A stretch of 64,000 nt of DNA from Streptomyces sp. DH-12 (GCF_002899455.1 NZ_PPFB01000001.1:1922001-1986000), one strand, 5' to 3'. Counted from the stretch's first letter, positions 1 through 9,025 are shown. Numbers and translations are program-made. Notes: generated from the sequence alone by a model not told the origin.

Positions 1-1261
1 TGGCCCCGCCGAAGCCGAAGGCGCTCACGCCGACGGCGGCCCGCTCGTCGTCCGGTACGGGGACGGGCTCGACGGCGGGGGCGAGGTTCAGGCCGTCGAA
101 GTCGATGCGGGGGTTGAGCGGGAGGGCGTGCAGGGACTTCGGGACGAGCCGGTGGCGCAGCACCAGGATCGCCTTGAGCAGGCCCGCCATGCCGGAGGCG
201 GGTTCCAGGTGGCCGAGGTTGGACTTCACCGAGCCGATCGGCAGCGGGCCGCGGCCGCGCCGCCGGCCGAGGGCACGGCCGATGGCCTCGGCCTCCGCGG
301 GGTCGCCGGCCTGGGTGCCGGTGCCGTGCGCCTCGACGTACAGCAGGTCGTCGGGGCCGACGCCGGCCCGCGCGTACACCGCGTGCAGCAGCGCCTCCTG
401 CGTCTCGGCGCTGGGCACGATCATGCCGGTGCTGCGGCCGTCGGTGTTGTTGCCGGTGGCGGCGAGCACGGCGTGGATCCGGTCGCCGTCCGCGACCGCG
501 TCGGCGAGGCGTTTGAGGACGAGGACGGCGCCGCCCTCGGCGCGGACGAAGCCGTCGGCGTCGGCGGAGAAGGCCGCGCACCGCCCGCGCCGGGACAGCA
601 TGCCGGCGTACGAGAATCCGGCGAACGAGTAGGGACTGACCAGGACGTTGACGCCGGCGGCGAGGGCGACGCGTCCTGTGCCCTCGTGCAGGGTGCGGCA
701 GGCGCGGTCCAGGGCGACCAGGGCGGAGGAGCAGGCGGTGTCGACGGCCATGCTGGGGCCGCGCAGGTCGAAGGCGTACGACAGGCGGTTGGCGGTGATG
801 GACAGGGTGGCGCCGGGCATGGTGTGCGGGCTGGTGTGGTCCTGCGTCATCGACAGGCCGACGCCGTACGCCGGGTCGGAGACGCCGACGTACACGCTGG
901 TGTCCGACCCGGCCAGCGACTCGGCGGGGACGCCGGCGTCGTCGAGGGCCTCGGCGGCCATCTCCAGCAGGAGCCGCTGCTGCGGGTCCACGTGCCGGGC
1001 CTCGGCGGGCGACATGCCGAAGTAGGCGGCGTCGAAGGAGGCCACGTCCGGCAGGAAGCCGCCGGCGGCGGTGTAGCTGCGGCCCGGACGGACCGCTCCC
1101 GGGTCGACCGTCCGGTCCCTGGGGAAGCGGTCGGCGGGCATCTCGGTGACCATGTCCCGCCCCTCGCGCAACACGGACCACAGCCCGTCCAGATCGGTGA
1201 TGCCTCCCGGAAGCCGGCAGCCGATCCCCACCACCGCCACGGCTCGTTCGCACTGCTGCAT
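1..1261 (-). CDS. Type I polyketide synthase, N-terminal ketosynthase domain (partial)
   Basis: The gene starts with ATG at 1261 and runs leftwards out of the window, so only about 420 residues are visible, all ketosynthase. The N-terminus reads AVAVVGIGCRLPGG, the usual start of a modular or iterative type I KS. The catalytic triad is complete: Cys177 in DTACSS, His312 in VEAHGTGT and His351 in SNLGHLEPASG. The domain should therefore catalyse decarboxylative Claisen condensation of acyl chains. No N-terminal docking segment precedes the KS. The gene is divergent from the ole operon, with about 160 nt between starts, which suggests a shared control region and a joint pathway. What follows the KS (AT, DH, KR, ACP or a PUFA-type arrangement) cannot be seen. 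The KS call is firm; the PKS class is not determined. Confidence 0.93.
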   Translation of the reverse strand, partial: MQQCERAVAVVGIGCRLPGGITDLDGLWSVLREGRDMVTEMPADRFPRDRTVDPGAVRPGRSYTAAGGFLPDVASFDAAYFGMSPAEARHVDPQQRLLLEMAAEALDDAGVPAESLAGSDTSVYVGVSDPAYGVGLSMTQDHTSPHTMPGATLSITANRLSYAFDLRGPSMAVDTACSSALVALDRACRTLHEGTGRVALAAGVNVLVSPYSFAGFSYAGMLSRRGRCAAFSADADGFVRAEGGAVLVLKRLADAVADGDRIHAVLAATGNNTDGRSTGMIVPSAETQEALLHAVYARAGVGPDDLLYVEAHGTGTQAGDPAEAEAIGRALGRRRGRGPLPIGSVKSNLGHLEPASGMAGLLKAILVLRHRLVPKSLHALPLNPRIDFDGLNLAPAVEPVPVPDDERAAVGVSAFGFGGA

Positions 1262-1422
1262 CGCCAAGTTCCCGCCTTCTCACGCCGGTTGCCAGCTTCG
1301 TGAGCGGAGTAGAGAACATTCCGGTTCGAAAACGCCAGCGGGGCCCACTCGTTGGGGTGAAGATGACCGCCCTGGGGGCTCGCGGGCCTGGCGGGGGGTG
1401 GCGTCGCCGCTACGGTGACGCG

Positions 1423-2445
1423 GTGCCCGAAGCCCTGCGTGCCCGCATCGCGGCCGTCACCGCCCATCTGCCGTCCCGTTACCGGACCATGGAGGAGATC
1501 CGTGCCCGGATCGCCGCGACCGGCGGCTACGCGCCGCCCCCCGGCCTGCTGGAGGACCTCACCGGGGTGCGCGGCGTCCATGTGCACGAGGAGGGCGAGA
1601 ACGCCTCCGACCTCGCCGTGACCGCCGCCCGCCAGGCGCTCGACGAGGCGGGACTGAAGATCGGCGACGTCGACCTGCTGCTGTTCGCGTCCACCGCGCA
1701 GGACCTGATCGAGCCCGCCACCTCCCACCTCGTCGCGGCCAAACTGGGCGCCACCTGCCCGGTGTTCGACGTGAAGAACGCCTGCAACAGCGTCCTCAAC
1801 GCGATGGAGGTGGCGACGTCGTTCATCGAGGCGGGCCGCTACCGCACGGTGCTGATCGCCTGCGGCGAGCCCGCCACCCTGGCGACCCGCTGGCACGCCC
1901 CCGACCGGCAGACCCTGCTGCGGGCCCTGCCGGGCTACACCGCCTCCGACGCGGGCGCGGCGATGATCCTCACCGCGGGACCGGCGGGCGACGGCGACTC
2001 CGGTGTGCTGTCGCTGCGGTTCGCCAGCAACTCCGCGGCCTGGGAGGCCTGCACGGTGGCCGGCGGGGGCAGCATGCACCACCTGTCGGTGCACGACGAC
2101 CACACCACGCTGCGGCTCAACGGCGACCTGCGGCAGGGCGCCCTGGACGCGCTGCCGCGCATCCTCGAGACGGCGGCGGAGGAGCTGGGCGCGGTGTCGT
2201 CCTGCGCGTTCGTCGCCTTCCACCAGATCGCGATGCCGCAGTACCGGGAGACGCTCGAGATGTTCGGGCTGCCGGAGGACCGGTGCATGCCCGCGGTGGC
2301 CGAGCACGGCAACTGCGCTGCGGCCTCCCTGCCGTTGCAGCTGACGAAGGCGGTGCGCGCCGACCGGATCGAGCGCGGGGACCTGGTGGCGATGATCGGC
2401 CTGGCCAGCGGGTTCAGCTTCGGCCTGGCCCTGGTCCGGTGGTGA
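1423..2445 (+). CDS. oleA: OleA-like acyl-CoA condensing enzyme (thiolase superfamily)
   Basis: This is a KAS III-like protein of about 340 residues. OleA joins two acyl thioesters head to head to give a 2-alkyl-3-ketoacid. The expected catalytic residues are present: Cys121 in VKNACNS, His267 in FHQIAMPQ, Asn297 in EHGNCAAAS, and Glu97 in DLIEPATS, which matches the Glu that reaches across the dimer in characterised OleA. The GTG at 1423 is chosen because it places the conserved TAHLPSRY stretch about 12 residues in; an ATG at 1363 is an alternative start with only a weak upstream ribosome site. Its stop overlaps the next gene by 4 nt. On sequence alone it could be a general KAS III, but the neighbours OleB, OleC and OleD make OleA the best reading. 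Confidence 0.88.
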   Translation: MPEALRARIAAVTAHLPSRYRTMEEIRARIAATGGYAPPPGLLEDLTGVRGVHVHEEGENASDLAVTAARQALDEAGLKIGDVDLLLFASTAQDLIEPATSHLVAAKLGATCPVFDVKNACNSVLNAMEVATSFIEAGRYRTVLIACGEPATLATRWHAPDRQTLLRALPGYTASDAGAAMILTAGPAGDGDSGVLSLRFASNSAAWEACTVAGGGSMHHLSVHDDHTTLRLNGDLRQGALDALPRILETAAEELGAVSSCAFVAFHQIAMPQYRETLEMFGLPEDRCMPAVAEHGNCAAASLPLQLTKAVRADRIERGDLVAMIGLASGFSFGLALVRW

Positions 2446-3374
2446 CCGTGCGGGCGGGGCGGGCCCCGGCGGCCGACGCGCTGGAGCGGCTGATGCCGGG
2501 ATACCCGGCGCCCCGGCACTGGCGGCGCGTGCCGGTGACCGGACAGCACTACCTCGACCTCGGCGACGGACGGCCGGTGCTGTTCCTGCACGGCAACCCG
2601 TCGTGGAGCTACGTCTGGCGCGGGCTGCTGCACCGGCTGGCCCCGCACGCCCGCTGTCTGGCGCCCGACCTGCCGGGGTTCGGGATGTCCCGGCACCTGC
2701 GCCCGGCGGGCGGCGTGCCCGACCCGTACGAGGCGCAGCTGGAGGGCCTGGACGCCCTCCACCGCCACCTGGTGCGCGACCGCGGCCTGCCCGCGGGGGG
2801 CTGGACGTTCGTGCTGCACGACTGGGGCGGTCCGCTCGGCGCGGCCTGGGCGCTGCGCAACCCGGGCGTGGTGGACCGGCTCGTCGTCTGCAACACGGTG
2901 GCCTTCCCCTTCCCCGAGGGGTTCCGGCTGCCGTTCTACCTGCGCTGGATCCGCGACCACCGGCCGGTCGCCGGCCTGGTCCACCTGACCAACGGTTTCG
3001 CCCGGACCGCCGTGCGCGCCGGGGTGCACCGCCCGCTGTCCCCGGCCGAGCGCCGCGCTCTCCTCAGGCCGTACGCCCGCCGCGCCGAACGCGGGGCGGT
3101 GACCGACGCCGTGCGGGCCATTCCCCGGGACCCGGCCGACCCCGTCTGGCGGCTCCTCGAACCGCCCGCTCCCGGACCGGGGCTGGCAGAGCTGCCGCTG
3201 CTCGTCGGCTGGGGCATGCGCGACCCCGTCTTCACCCCGGACCTGCTGGGCGAGTGGGAGCGCCGCTTCCCCCGGGCCGCCGTCCACCGCTTCCCGGAGG
3301 CCGGCCACTACGTGATGGAGGACGCGGCGCCCGAACTGGCGTACCTCGTCCGCGACTTCCTGGGGGAACGATGA
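2442..3374 (+). CDS. oleB: OleB-like alpha/beta hydrolase (beta-lactone decarboxylase)
   Basis: This 310-residue alpha/beta hydrolase belongs to the haloalkane dehalogenase-like branch. The oxyanion motif HGNPSWSYVW is near the N-terminus. The nucleophile is Asp127 in LHDWGG (aspartate rather than serine), the acid is Asp261 in GMRDPVF, and the base is His289 in EAGHYVME. This arrangement is typical of OleB, which splits CO2 from a beta-lactone to give a cis-alkene. The GTG start at 2442 lies inside the oleA stop (GTGA), and the stop overlaps oleC by 4 nt, so translation is probably coupled. In many actinobacteria OleB and OleC are fused; here they are separate genes. A dehalogenase would share the same triad, so the assignment rests on context as well as motifs. 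Confidence 0.88.
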   Translation: MTVRAGRAPAADALERLMPGYPAPRHWRRVPVTGQHYLDLGDGRPVLFLHGNPSWSYVWRGLLHRLAPHARCLAPDLPGFGMSRHLRPAGGVPDPYEAQLEGLDALHRHLVRDRGLPAGGWTFVLHDWGGPLGAAWALRNPGVVDRLVVCNTVAFPFPEGFRLPFYLRWIRDHRPVAGLVHLTNGFARTAVRAGVHRPLSPAERRALLRPYARRAERGAVTDAVRAIPRDPADPVWRLLEPPAPGPGLAELPLLVGWGMRDPVFTPDLLGEWERRFPRAAVHRFPEAGHYVMEDAAPELAYLVRDFLGER

Positions 3375-4969
3375 CCACGACCGTTTCCGGGCTCGCCGCC
3401 CGGCTGGCCGGCCGGCCCGACGGCCTCGCGCTGGTGACGTGCCGCGGGGGCGCCTCCCGCGAGGTCGGCCGGGGCGAGCTGCTGCGCGGCTGCCACCGGA
3501 TCGCCCGCGCGCTGCGCGAGGCCGGGGTGCGGCCCGGCCACAAGGCCGTCGTGATGACGCGCGACGCCCACGACCTGACGGCCGTCACCTACGCCCTCGG
3601 CGTGCTCGGCGCCGTGCCGGTGCTGATCGAGCCGCGTGCCGAGGTGGGCCGCTGCCTGGAGGACGTCGCCCCGGACGTCTTCGTCGGTGAGGCCCTGGCC
3701 CATCTCGGGCGCCGCGTCCTGCGCTGGGGCCGACCGCACGTGCGCATCCCCCTGGTCACCGGCCCGGTCCCGGTCCCGGGCGTGCGGCGGCTGGTCACCG
3801 CGGCGCCGGACGCCGGCCCGGTGACCCCGCCGGCCCCGTACGAGCCCGACGCCGACGACACCGCCCTGATCGCCTTCACCTCCGGCTCCACGGGACGGCC
3901 CAAGGGCGCCGAGTACCGGCTCTCCACGGTGGCCGGGCAGCTCGACGCGCTGACCGCGCTGATCGGCCCCCGGCCCGACGACGTCCTCCTCGCCGGGTTC
4001 CTGCCCATCGCCCTGCTCGGTCCGCTGCTGGGGCCGGTCACCGTCGTCCCGGCGGTCGACCACCTGGCCCCGGCCCGCACCCGGCCGCGGGAGGTGGTGG
4101 GGCCGGTCCTGGAACACCGCGCCACCGTCGTCCTGGCGTCGCCCGCCGTGCTCACCCTGCTCGCGCGGCACTGCGTCCGCCACGGCGTCCGGCTGCCCTC
4201 GGTGCGGCAGGTGCTGTCCTTCGGCGCGCCGCTGCGCGTCGGCCTCGCCGAGGCGCTGCGCGCCGTGGTGCCGGACGACGCGGAGATCCTCAGCGTCTAC
4301 GGCGCGACGGAGTGCCTGCCCGTCTCCTCGATCGGCGACCACGAGCTGCGCGACACCCGCACCGCCCCGCCCGCCGGGCATGCCGGCACCTGCCTGGGCC
4401 GCCCGTTGCCGGGCGTCCGGGCCCGGATCCTGGACGCCGACGCCACCGGGGCCGGCGAGATCGCGGTGGGCGGCCCCACCGTCAGCCCCGCCTACCACGG
4501 GCGCCCGGACGCCGACGCCGCCGCCAAGAGCGTCACCGGCGAGGGCCTGCTGCACCGCACGGGCGACCTCGGCCGGATCGACGACGAGGGGCGGCTGTGG
4601 TTCCTCGGCCGCAGGGCGCATCTGGTGACCGGGGTGGACACGGACACGGGCGCCGCCTTCACGCTCGCCCCCGAGGACCTGGAGGCGACGGCGGACACCG
4701 CGCCGGGCGTGCGGCGCACCGCCCTGGTCGGTGTCGGCACGGCCCGCCGCGAACTGCCCGTGCTCTGCGTGGAGCTGCTGCCCTCCGTCGCCCGCGCCGG
4801 CGCTCTGGCGGCCGTGCGGGAGGTCGTGCGGGGGCACCCGGACGGGCACCGGGTGGGCGCCTTCCTGCTGCATCCCGGCTTCCCCACCGACCCCCGGCAC
4901 AACTCCAAGACCGACCGGGGCCGGCTGGCCGGCTGGGCCGCCCGGCGGCTGCGCGGGAGGCTGTCGTGA
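3371..4969 (+). CDS. oleC: OleC-like AMP-dependent beta-lactone synthetase
   Basis: This is a 532-residue member of the acyl-adenylating (ANL) superfamily. The ATP-binding loop TSGSTGRPKG is at about residues 175-185, the YGATECLPVS segment characteristic of OleC follows, and a C-terminal RHNSKTDRGRLA segment carries the lysine that usually closes the active site. OleC adenylates a 2-alkyl-3-hydroxyacid and cyclises it to a beta-lactone instead of making a thioester. The ATG at 3371 overlaps the oleB stop (ATGA), and the stop overlaps oleD (GTGA). A plain acyl-CoA ligase is the alternative, but the ECLPVS pattern and the flanking oleB and oleD genes favour OleC. Confidence 0.88.
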   Translation: MTTTVSGLAARLAGRPDGLALVTCRGGASREVGRGELLRGCHRIARALREAGVRPGHKAVVMTRDAHDLTAVTYALGVLGAVPVLIEPRAEVGRCLEDVAPDVFVGEALAHLGRRVLRWGRPHVRIPLVTGPVPVPGVRRLVTAAPDAGPVTPPAPYEPDADDTALIAFTSGSTGRPKGAEYRLSTVAGQLDALTALIGPRPDDVLLAGFLPIALLGPLLGPVTVVPAVDHLAPARTRPREVVGPVLEHRATVVLASPAVLTLLARHCVRHGVRLPSVRQVLSFGAPLRVGLAEALRAVVPDDAEILSVYGATECLPVSSIGDHELRDTRTAPPAGHAGTCLGRPLPGVRARILDADATGAGEIAVGGPTVSPAYHGRPDADAAAKSVTGEGLLHRTGDLGRIDDEGRLWFLGRRAHLVTGVDTDTGAAFTLAPEDLEATADTAPGVRRTALVGVGTARRELPVLCVELLPSVARAGALAAVREVVRGHPDGHRVGAFLLHPGFPTDPRHNSKTDRGRLAGWAARRLRGRLS

Positions 4970-5997
4970 AGGTCCTCGTCACCGGAGGGAGCGGCTTCCT
5001 CGGCCTGGAGCTCTGCCGCCGCCTGCGCGGCCGGGGGGACACCGTGGCCTCCCTGAACCGGCGGCACAGCACCGCACTGGAGCGCCTGGGCGTCCGGCAG
5101 CACCTGGGCGACCTCGCCGACGCCGGGGCGGTCTCCCGCGCGGTCGCCGGCCAGGACGCCGTCGTCCACAACGCCGCCCTGGCCGGGGTCAGCGGCCCGC
5201 CCCGCCCGTACTGGACCACCAACGTCCTCGGCACCCGGCACGTGATCGCGCAGTGCCGTGCCCACGGCGTGCGCACGCTGGTGTTCACCTCCACCGCCAG
5301 TGTCGTCTTCCGCCCCGGCGGCCTGGTGGGCGCCGACGAGAGCCTGCCGTACGCCCTCCAGCACCTGGCGCCCTACCCGGCGACCAAGGCGCGCGCGGAA
5401 GCGCTGGTGCTCGCCGCGCACGGACCTGACCTGGCGACGGTGTCGCTGCGCCCGCACATCGTCTGGGGGCCGGGCGACCCGCACTTCGTGCCCGCCCTCG
5501 CGCGCGCCGCGCGGGCCGGTCTGCTGCCGATGCCGGGGCAGGGCGGCAACCTCGTCGACACCACCCACGTCCGTACCGCCGCCCACGCCCACCTGCTCGC
5601 CCTGGACCGGCTGCGGCGGTCTCCCGAGGCGGGCGGCCGGGCCTACTTCATCGGCCAGGGCGATCCGCGGACCCTGCGCGAGATCACCGGGCACTTCCTG
5701 CGGGCGGCCGGGATCCGCGCCCGCTGGTGCGCCGTGCCGCCCCCGCTGGCGGCCGGTGCGGCGACGGCGGCCGACGCCCTGCTGCGGCTGGCCGGCAGCA
5801 CCCGTACGCACGCCCTGAGCCGGTTCCTCGTCGAGGAACTGCGCCACCCGCACCACTTCGACCTCACCGCGGCGCGCCGCGACCTCGGCTTCGTGCCGCC
5901 CGTCTCGTTCGACGAGGGCGTCGCGGAGCTCGTCCCGTCCCGACTCACCCAGGAATCACCGTGCCGGACTCCTACGACGTTCTGCGATCCGTCCTGA
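4966..5997 (+). CDS. oleD: OleD-like NAD(P)H-dependent 2-alkyl-3-ketoacid reductase
   Basis: This is a 343-residue extended short-chain dehydrogenase. The N-terminal Rossmann motif GGSGFLG directly follows the start, HNAALAG follows in mid-domain, and YPATK supplies the catalytic Tyr and Lys. OleD reduces the unstable OleA product to the 3-hydroxyacid that OleC uses. The start is the GTG at 4966, overlapping the oleC stop. Its last 37 nt overlap the carrier-protein gene in another frame, so the C-terminal tail (SPCRTPTTFCDPS) is dictated partly by the next gene and may be poorly conserved. It resembles 3-beta-hydroxysteroid dehydrogenase-type proteins in general; the ole context decides the role. 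Confidence 0.87.
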   Translation: MKVLVTGGSGFLGLELCRRLRGRGDTVASLNRRHSTALERLGVRQHLGDLADAGAVSRAVAGQDAVVHNAALAGVSGPPRPYWTTNVLGTRHVIAQCRAHGVRTLVFTSTASVVFRPGGLVGADESLPYALQHLAPYPATKARAEALVLAAHGPDLATVSLRPHIVWGPGDPHFVPALARAARAGLLPMPGQGGNLVDTTHVRTAAHAHLLALDRLRRSPEAGGRAYFIGQGDPRTLREITGHFLRAAGIRARWCAVPPPLAAGAATAADALLRLAGSTRTHALSRFLVEELRHPHHFDLTAARRDLGFVPPVSFDEGVAELVPSRLTQESPCRTPTTFCDPS

Positions 5998-6221
5998 CCA
6001 GCAGCTTCCGCGTCCCCGAGGACGAGATCGAGCCCGGACGCACGTTCGCGCAGCTCGACCTGGACTCGCTCGCCCTGACCGAGCTGGTGCTCGTCCTCCA
6101 CGAACGCCTCGGCGTGCGGGTGAGCACCGAGGCCGCCTCCCGCACCGCCACCCTGGAGGAGGTCGCCCGGCACCTCGACGCGCTGCGGGCGGAGGGCGCC
6201 CGCCCGGTGGGGCCCTCGTGA
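5961..6221 (+). CDS. Acyl carrier protein
   Basis: This 86-residue acidic protein has the phosphopantetheine attachment motif LDLDSLALTEL, with Ser36 as the attachment site. It is the size of a free type II ACP. The GTG start at 5961 lies inside the oleD reading frame, and the TGA overlaps the KAS II start (GTGA). Known ole systems use CoA thioesters and do not need an ACP, so a dedicated carrier in the same operon implies that the acyl substrate is built or presented on a carrier protein. It may partner with the adjacent KAS II and with the divergent PKS. Confidence 0.88.
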   Translation: MPDSYDVLRSVLTSSFRVPEDEIEPGRTFAQLDLDSLALTELVLVLHERLGVRVSTEAASRTATLEEVARHLDALRAEGARPVGPS

Positions 6222-7432
6222 CCGTCGCCGTCACGGGTCTGGGCCTGGTCACCCCGGCCGGGGAGGGCGTCGGCGCCGCCTGGGACGCGGTGTGCCGGGG
6301 TGTGGGCACGGCGTCCCGCGACCCGGCGCTGGCGGGCCTGCCCGTCGACTTCTCCTGCCGCGTCCCGCTGTCCCGCGAGGAGCTGGACCGGCGCGTCGGG
6401 CGCGCCTCGTGGCGCATGGCGCGCAACGCCGTGCTGGCGGTGCTGGCCGCCCGGGAGGCGGTCCACGACGCCGGCCTGGACCCGGCGACGTGGGACGCCG
6501 GGCGGGTCGCCGTCGTCATCGGCTGCGGCATCGGCGGGGACGCGGTGCGCGAGGAGCAGGGCAGACGCCTGGAGCGGGGGGACGCCCATCTGGTGTCCGC
6601 GCTGACCGTCCCGCAGATCCTGCCGAACATGGCGGCCGGGGAGGTCTCCGTCGACCTCGGGGCGCGCGGGCCGGCCCTCGCCCCGGCCACGGCGTGCGCG
6701 TCCGGCGCCACCGCCGTCGCCGTGGCCCGCGACCTGCTGGCCGCCGGGCGGTGCGACATCGCCGTGGCGGGCGGCACCGAGGGGGCCGTCTCCCCGCTCG
6801 CCGCCGCCGGTTTCTGGCGCATGGGCGCGCTGTCCGGGCGCACCGACGCGCCGGCCGCCGCGTCCCGGCCGTTCGCCGAGGACCGGGACGGGTTCGTCCT
6901 CGCGGAGGGCGCGGGCGTCCTCGTCCTGGAGCGCACCCGGGACGCGGAGGCGCGCGGCGCGTCCGTGCGGGCCCGGCTCGTGGGCTGCGGCAGCGCCTCG
7001 GACGCGTACCACCCGACGGCGCCCGACCCGGACGGCCGGGGGGCGGAGGACGCCCTGCGCGCCGCTCTGGCGGACGCGGGTCTGGTGCCGGGCGACGTCG
7101 ACCACGTCAACGCGCACGGCACCTCCACGCCGCTCAACGACGCGGGCGAGGCGGCCCTGATCTCCCGGGTGCTGCCGCACCGCCCGAGCGTGACCGCGCC
7201 GAAGGGCGTGCTGGGGCACGGCCTGGGGGCGGCGGGCGCCGTGGAGGCGGCGCTGACCGTGCTGACCCTCCAGCACCGCACGGTGCCGCCGGTCGGCAAC
7301 CTGCGGGCGCCCGCGGTGGCCTTCGGCATCGACTGCGTCACCAAGGAGCCGCGCCGCCAGGACGTCCGGGTGGCGGTCAGCCACTCGTTCGGGTTCGGCG
7401 GGCACAACGTCGTCCTGACGTTCGCCTCCTGA
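6218..7432 (+). CDS. Beta-ketoacyl-ACP synthase II (FabF/KS-alpha type)
   Basis: This is a 404-residue KAS II family enzyme that extends acyl-ACP chains by decarboxylative condensation with malonyl-ACP. The Cys-His-His triad is intact: Cys160 in TACASG, His300 in NAHGTSTPLND and His334 in VLGHGLGAAGA. It therefore is not a chain-length factor, which would lack the cysteine. The GTG start overlaps the ACP stop. It is the last gene of the operon and is followed at once by a strong hairpin. It probably elongates the chain carried by the preceding ACP, either before OleA uses it or in concert with the PKS. Confidence 0.88.
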   Translation: MTVAVTGLGLVTPAGEGVGAAWDAVCRGVGTASRDPALAGLPVDFSCRVPLSREELDRRVGRASWRMARNAVLAVLAAREAVHDAGLDPATWDAGRVAVVIGCGIGGDAVREEQGRRLERGDAHLVSALTVPQILPNMAAGEVSVDLGARGPALAPATACASGATAVAVARDLLAAGRCDIAVAGGTEGAVSPLAAAGFWRMGALSGRTDAPAAASRPFAEDRDGFVLAEGAGVLVLERTRDAEARGASVRARLVGCGSASDAYHPTAPDPDGRGAEDALRAALADAGLVPGDVDHVNAHGTSTPLNDAGEAALISRVLPHRPSVTAPKGVLGHGLGAAGAVEAALTVLTLQHRTVPPVGNLRAPAVAFGIDCVTKEPRRQDVRVAVSHSFGFGGHNVVLTFAS

Positions 7433-7440
7433 CACGCCGG

Positions 7441-7479
7441 GGCCCGGGACCCGCACCGCTCGGGTGCGGGTCCCGGGCC
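7441..7479. terminator. Bidirectional stem-loop terminator
   Basis: A perfect 17-bp GC-rich inverted repeat with a 5-nt loop (GCTCG) lies between the convergent KAS II gene and the amino-acid permease gene. It starts 8 nt after the KAS II stop and ends 25 nt from the permease stop, so it can serve both transcripts. Confidence 0.85.
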
Positions 7480-7504
7480 CCCGGGGCCGGGCGGACCGGC
7501 CGGG

Positions 7505-9025
7505 TCAGCCGGATCCCCCGCCGGAGGATCCGGCGGCGCCGGGCTCCGCGTCCTTCCCGCGCGCCAGCCGGCTGTGGCGGCGGCTGTAGAGGAAGTACAC
7601 GACGACGCCGATCGCCATCCAGACGCCGAACCGGATCCAGGTCTCGGCGGGCAGGTTGAGCATCAGCCACAGCGAGGCCGCCACCGACACGATCGGCAGC
7701 ACCGGCACCCACGGGGCGCGGAAGGCGCGGGGCAGGTCGGGCCGGGTGCGGCGGAGGATGAGCACGCTGATCGCGACGATGACGAAGGCGAACAGCGTGC
7801 CGATGTTCACCAGCGCGGCCAGTTCGTTGAGCGGGGTGAAGCCGGCCAGCACCGCGATGAGGACGCCGAGCAGGATGGTCGGCCGGTGCGGGGTCTTGAA
7901 GCGCGGGTGGACCCGGGAGAAGAAGCGGGGCAGCAGCCCGTCGCGGCTCATCGCGAAGAACACCCGGGTCTGGCCGAGCAGCAGGATCATGCAGACGGTC
8001 GTCAGGCCGACGGCGGCCCCGAAGCTGATGAAGCCGGCGAACCAGGGATGTCCGGTGGCCTTGAACGCGTCCGCGAGCGGGGCGTCCACGGACAGTTCGG
8101 TGTAGTGCTGCATGCCGGTGACGACGATCGACACCAGGACGTACAGCAGGGTGCAGATGAACAGCGAGCCGAGGATGCCGCGGGGCATGTCGCGCTGCGG
8201 GTTCTTGGTCTCCTCCGCGGCCGTGGCGACGATGTCGAAGCCGATGAAGGCGAAGAAGACCACCGAGGCGGCGGTGAAGATGCCCATCACGCCGAAGTTG
8301 GCCGGGGCCCAGCCGAACATCAGCTGGATCAGCGGGGAGTCGAGGCTCTGCCCGGCCGGGACGGGCTGGGCGGGCGGGATGAACGGGTCGTAGTTGTCGG
8401 CGGTGATGAAGAAGGCGCCGGCGATGATCACGACCAGCACGACGGTCACCTTGACGGCGACGACGACCGAGGTGACCCGGGCGGACAGCTTCATGCCGAG
8501 GACGAGGACGCCGGTGAGCACCAGCACCAGGACGGCGGCGAGGATGTCGAAGCCGAACACGTCGGAGCCCTCGCGGCTGCCGAGCACCGCGGGCATCTCC
8601 CACCCGGCGTTCTCCATGAGCGACTGGATGTAGCCCGACCAGCCGACGGCCACCACCGCCGTGCCGAGCGCGAACTCCAGGACCAGGTCCCAGCCGATGA
8701 TCCAGGCCGGCAGCTCGCCCAGGGAGGCGTACGAGAACGTGTACGCGGAGCCCGCCACGGGGACGGTGGAGGCGAACTCGGCGTAGCAGAGCGCGGCGAG
8801 CGCGCAGACGACACCGGCCACCGCGAAGGCCAGGGCGGTGGCCGGCCCGGCGTTGTCCTTGGCGACCGTACCGGTGAGGACGAAGATGCCGGTGCCGATG
8901 ATGACGCCGACGCCGAAGACGGTGAGATCCAGCGCGGACAGGGACTTCTTGAGGGCGTGCTCGGGCTCCTCGGTGTCGCGGATGGACTCCTCCACCTTCT
9001 TCGTCCGGAAGAGGGGGCTTGTCAC
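7505..9025 (-). CDS. APC-family amino-acid permease (cationic amino-acid transporter type)
   Basis: This is a 506-residue membrane protein with about 12 to 14 hydrophobic segments. The opening LTVFGVGVIIGTGIFVLTG is the signature first helix of the APC superfamily, and FFAFIGFDIVATAAEETKNP in the middle is typical of the CAT subgroup, which carries cationic or broad-range amino acids. The start is the GTG at 9025, preceded by a good GGAGGT at about 5 nt; open sequence upstream of it is antisense to dxs and is not part of the gene. It appears to be transcribed alone. The exact substrate cannot be read from the sequence. Confidence 0.9.
   Translation of the reverse strand: MTSPLFRTKKVEESIRDTEEPEHALKKSLSALDLTVFGVGVIIGTGIFVLTGTVAKDNAGPATALAFAVAGVVCALAALCYAEFASTVPVAGSAYTFSYASLGELPAWIIGWDLVLEFALGTAVVAVGWSGYIQSLMENAGWEMPAVLGSREGSDVFGFDILAAVLVLVLTGVLVLGMKLSARVTSVVVAVKVTVVLVVIIAGAFFITADNYDPFIPPAQPVPAGQSLDSPLIQLMFGWAPANFGVMGIFTAASVVFFAFIGFDIVATAAEETKNPQRDMPRGILGSLFICTLLYVLVSIVVTGMQHYTELSVDAPLADAFKATGHPWFAGFISFGAAVGLTTVCMILLLGQTRVFFAMSRDGLLPRFFSRVHPRFKTPHRPTILLGVLIAVLAGFTPLNELAALVNIGTLFAFVIVAISVLILRRTRPDLPRAFRAPWVPVLPIVSVAASLWLMLNLPAETWIRFGVWMAIGVVVYFLYSRRHSRLARGKDAEPGAAGSSGGGSG

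Noticed and set aside
105..1303. Long plus-strand frames of up to 391 codons at the left edge
   Set aside because: They are antisense to the PKS ketosynthase, whose catalytic motifs are complete on the minus strand; their content is Arg/Gly/Ala-rich without domains.
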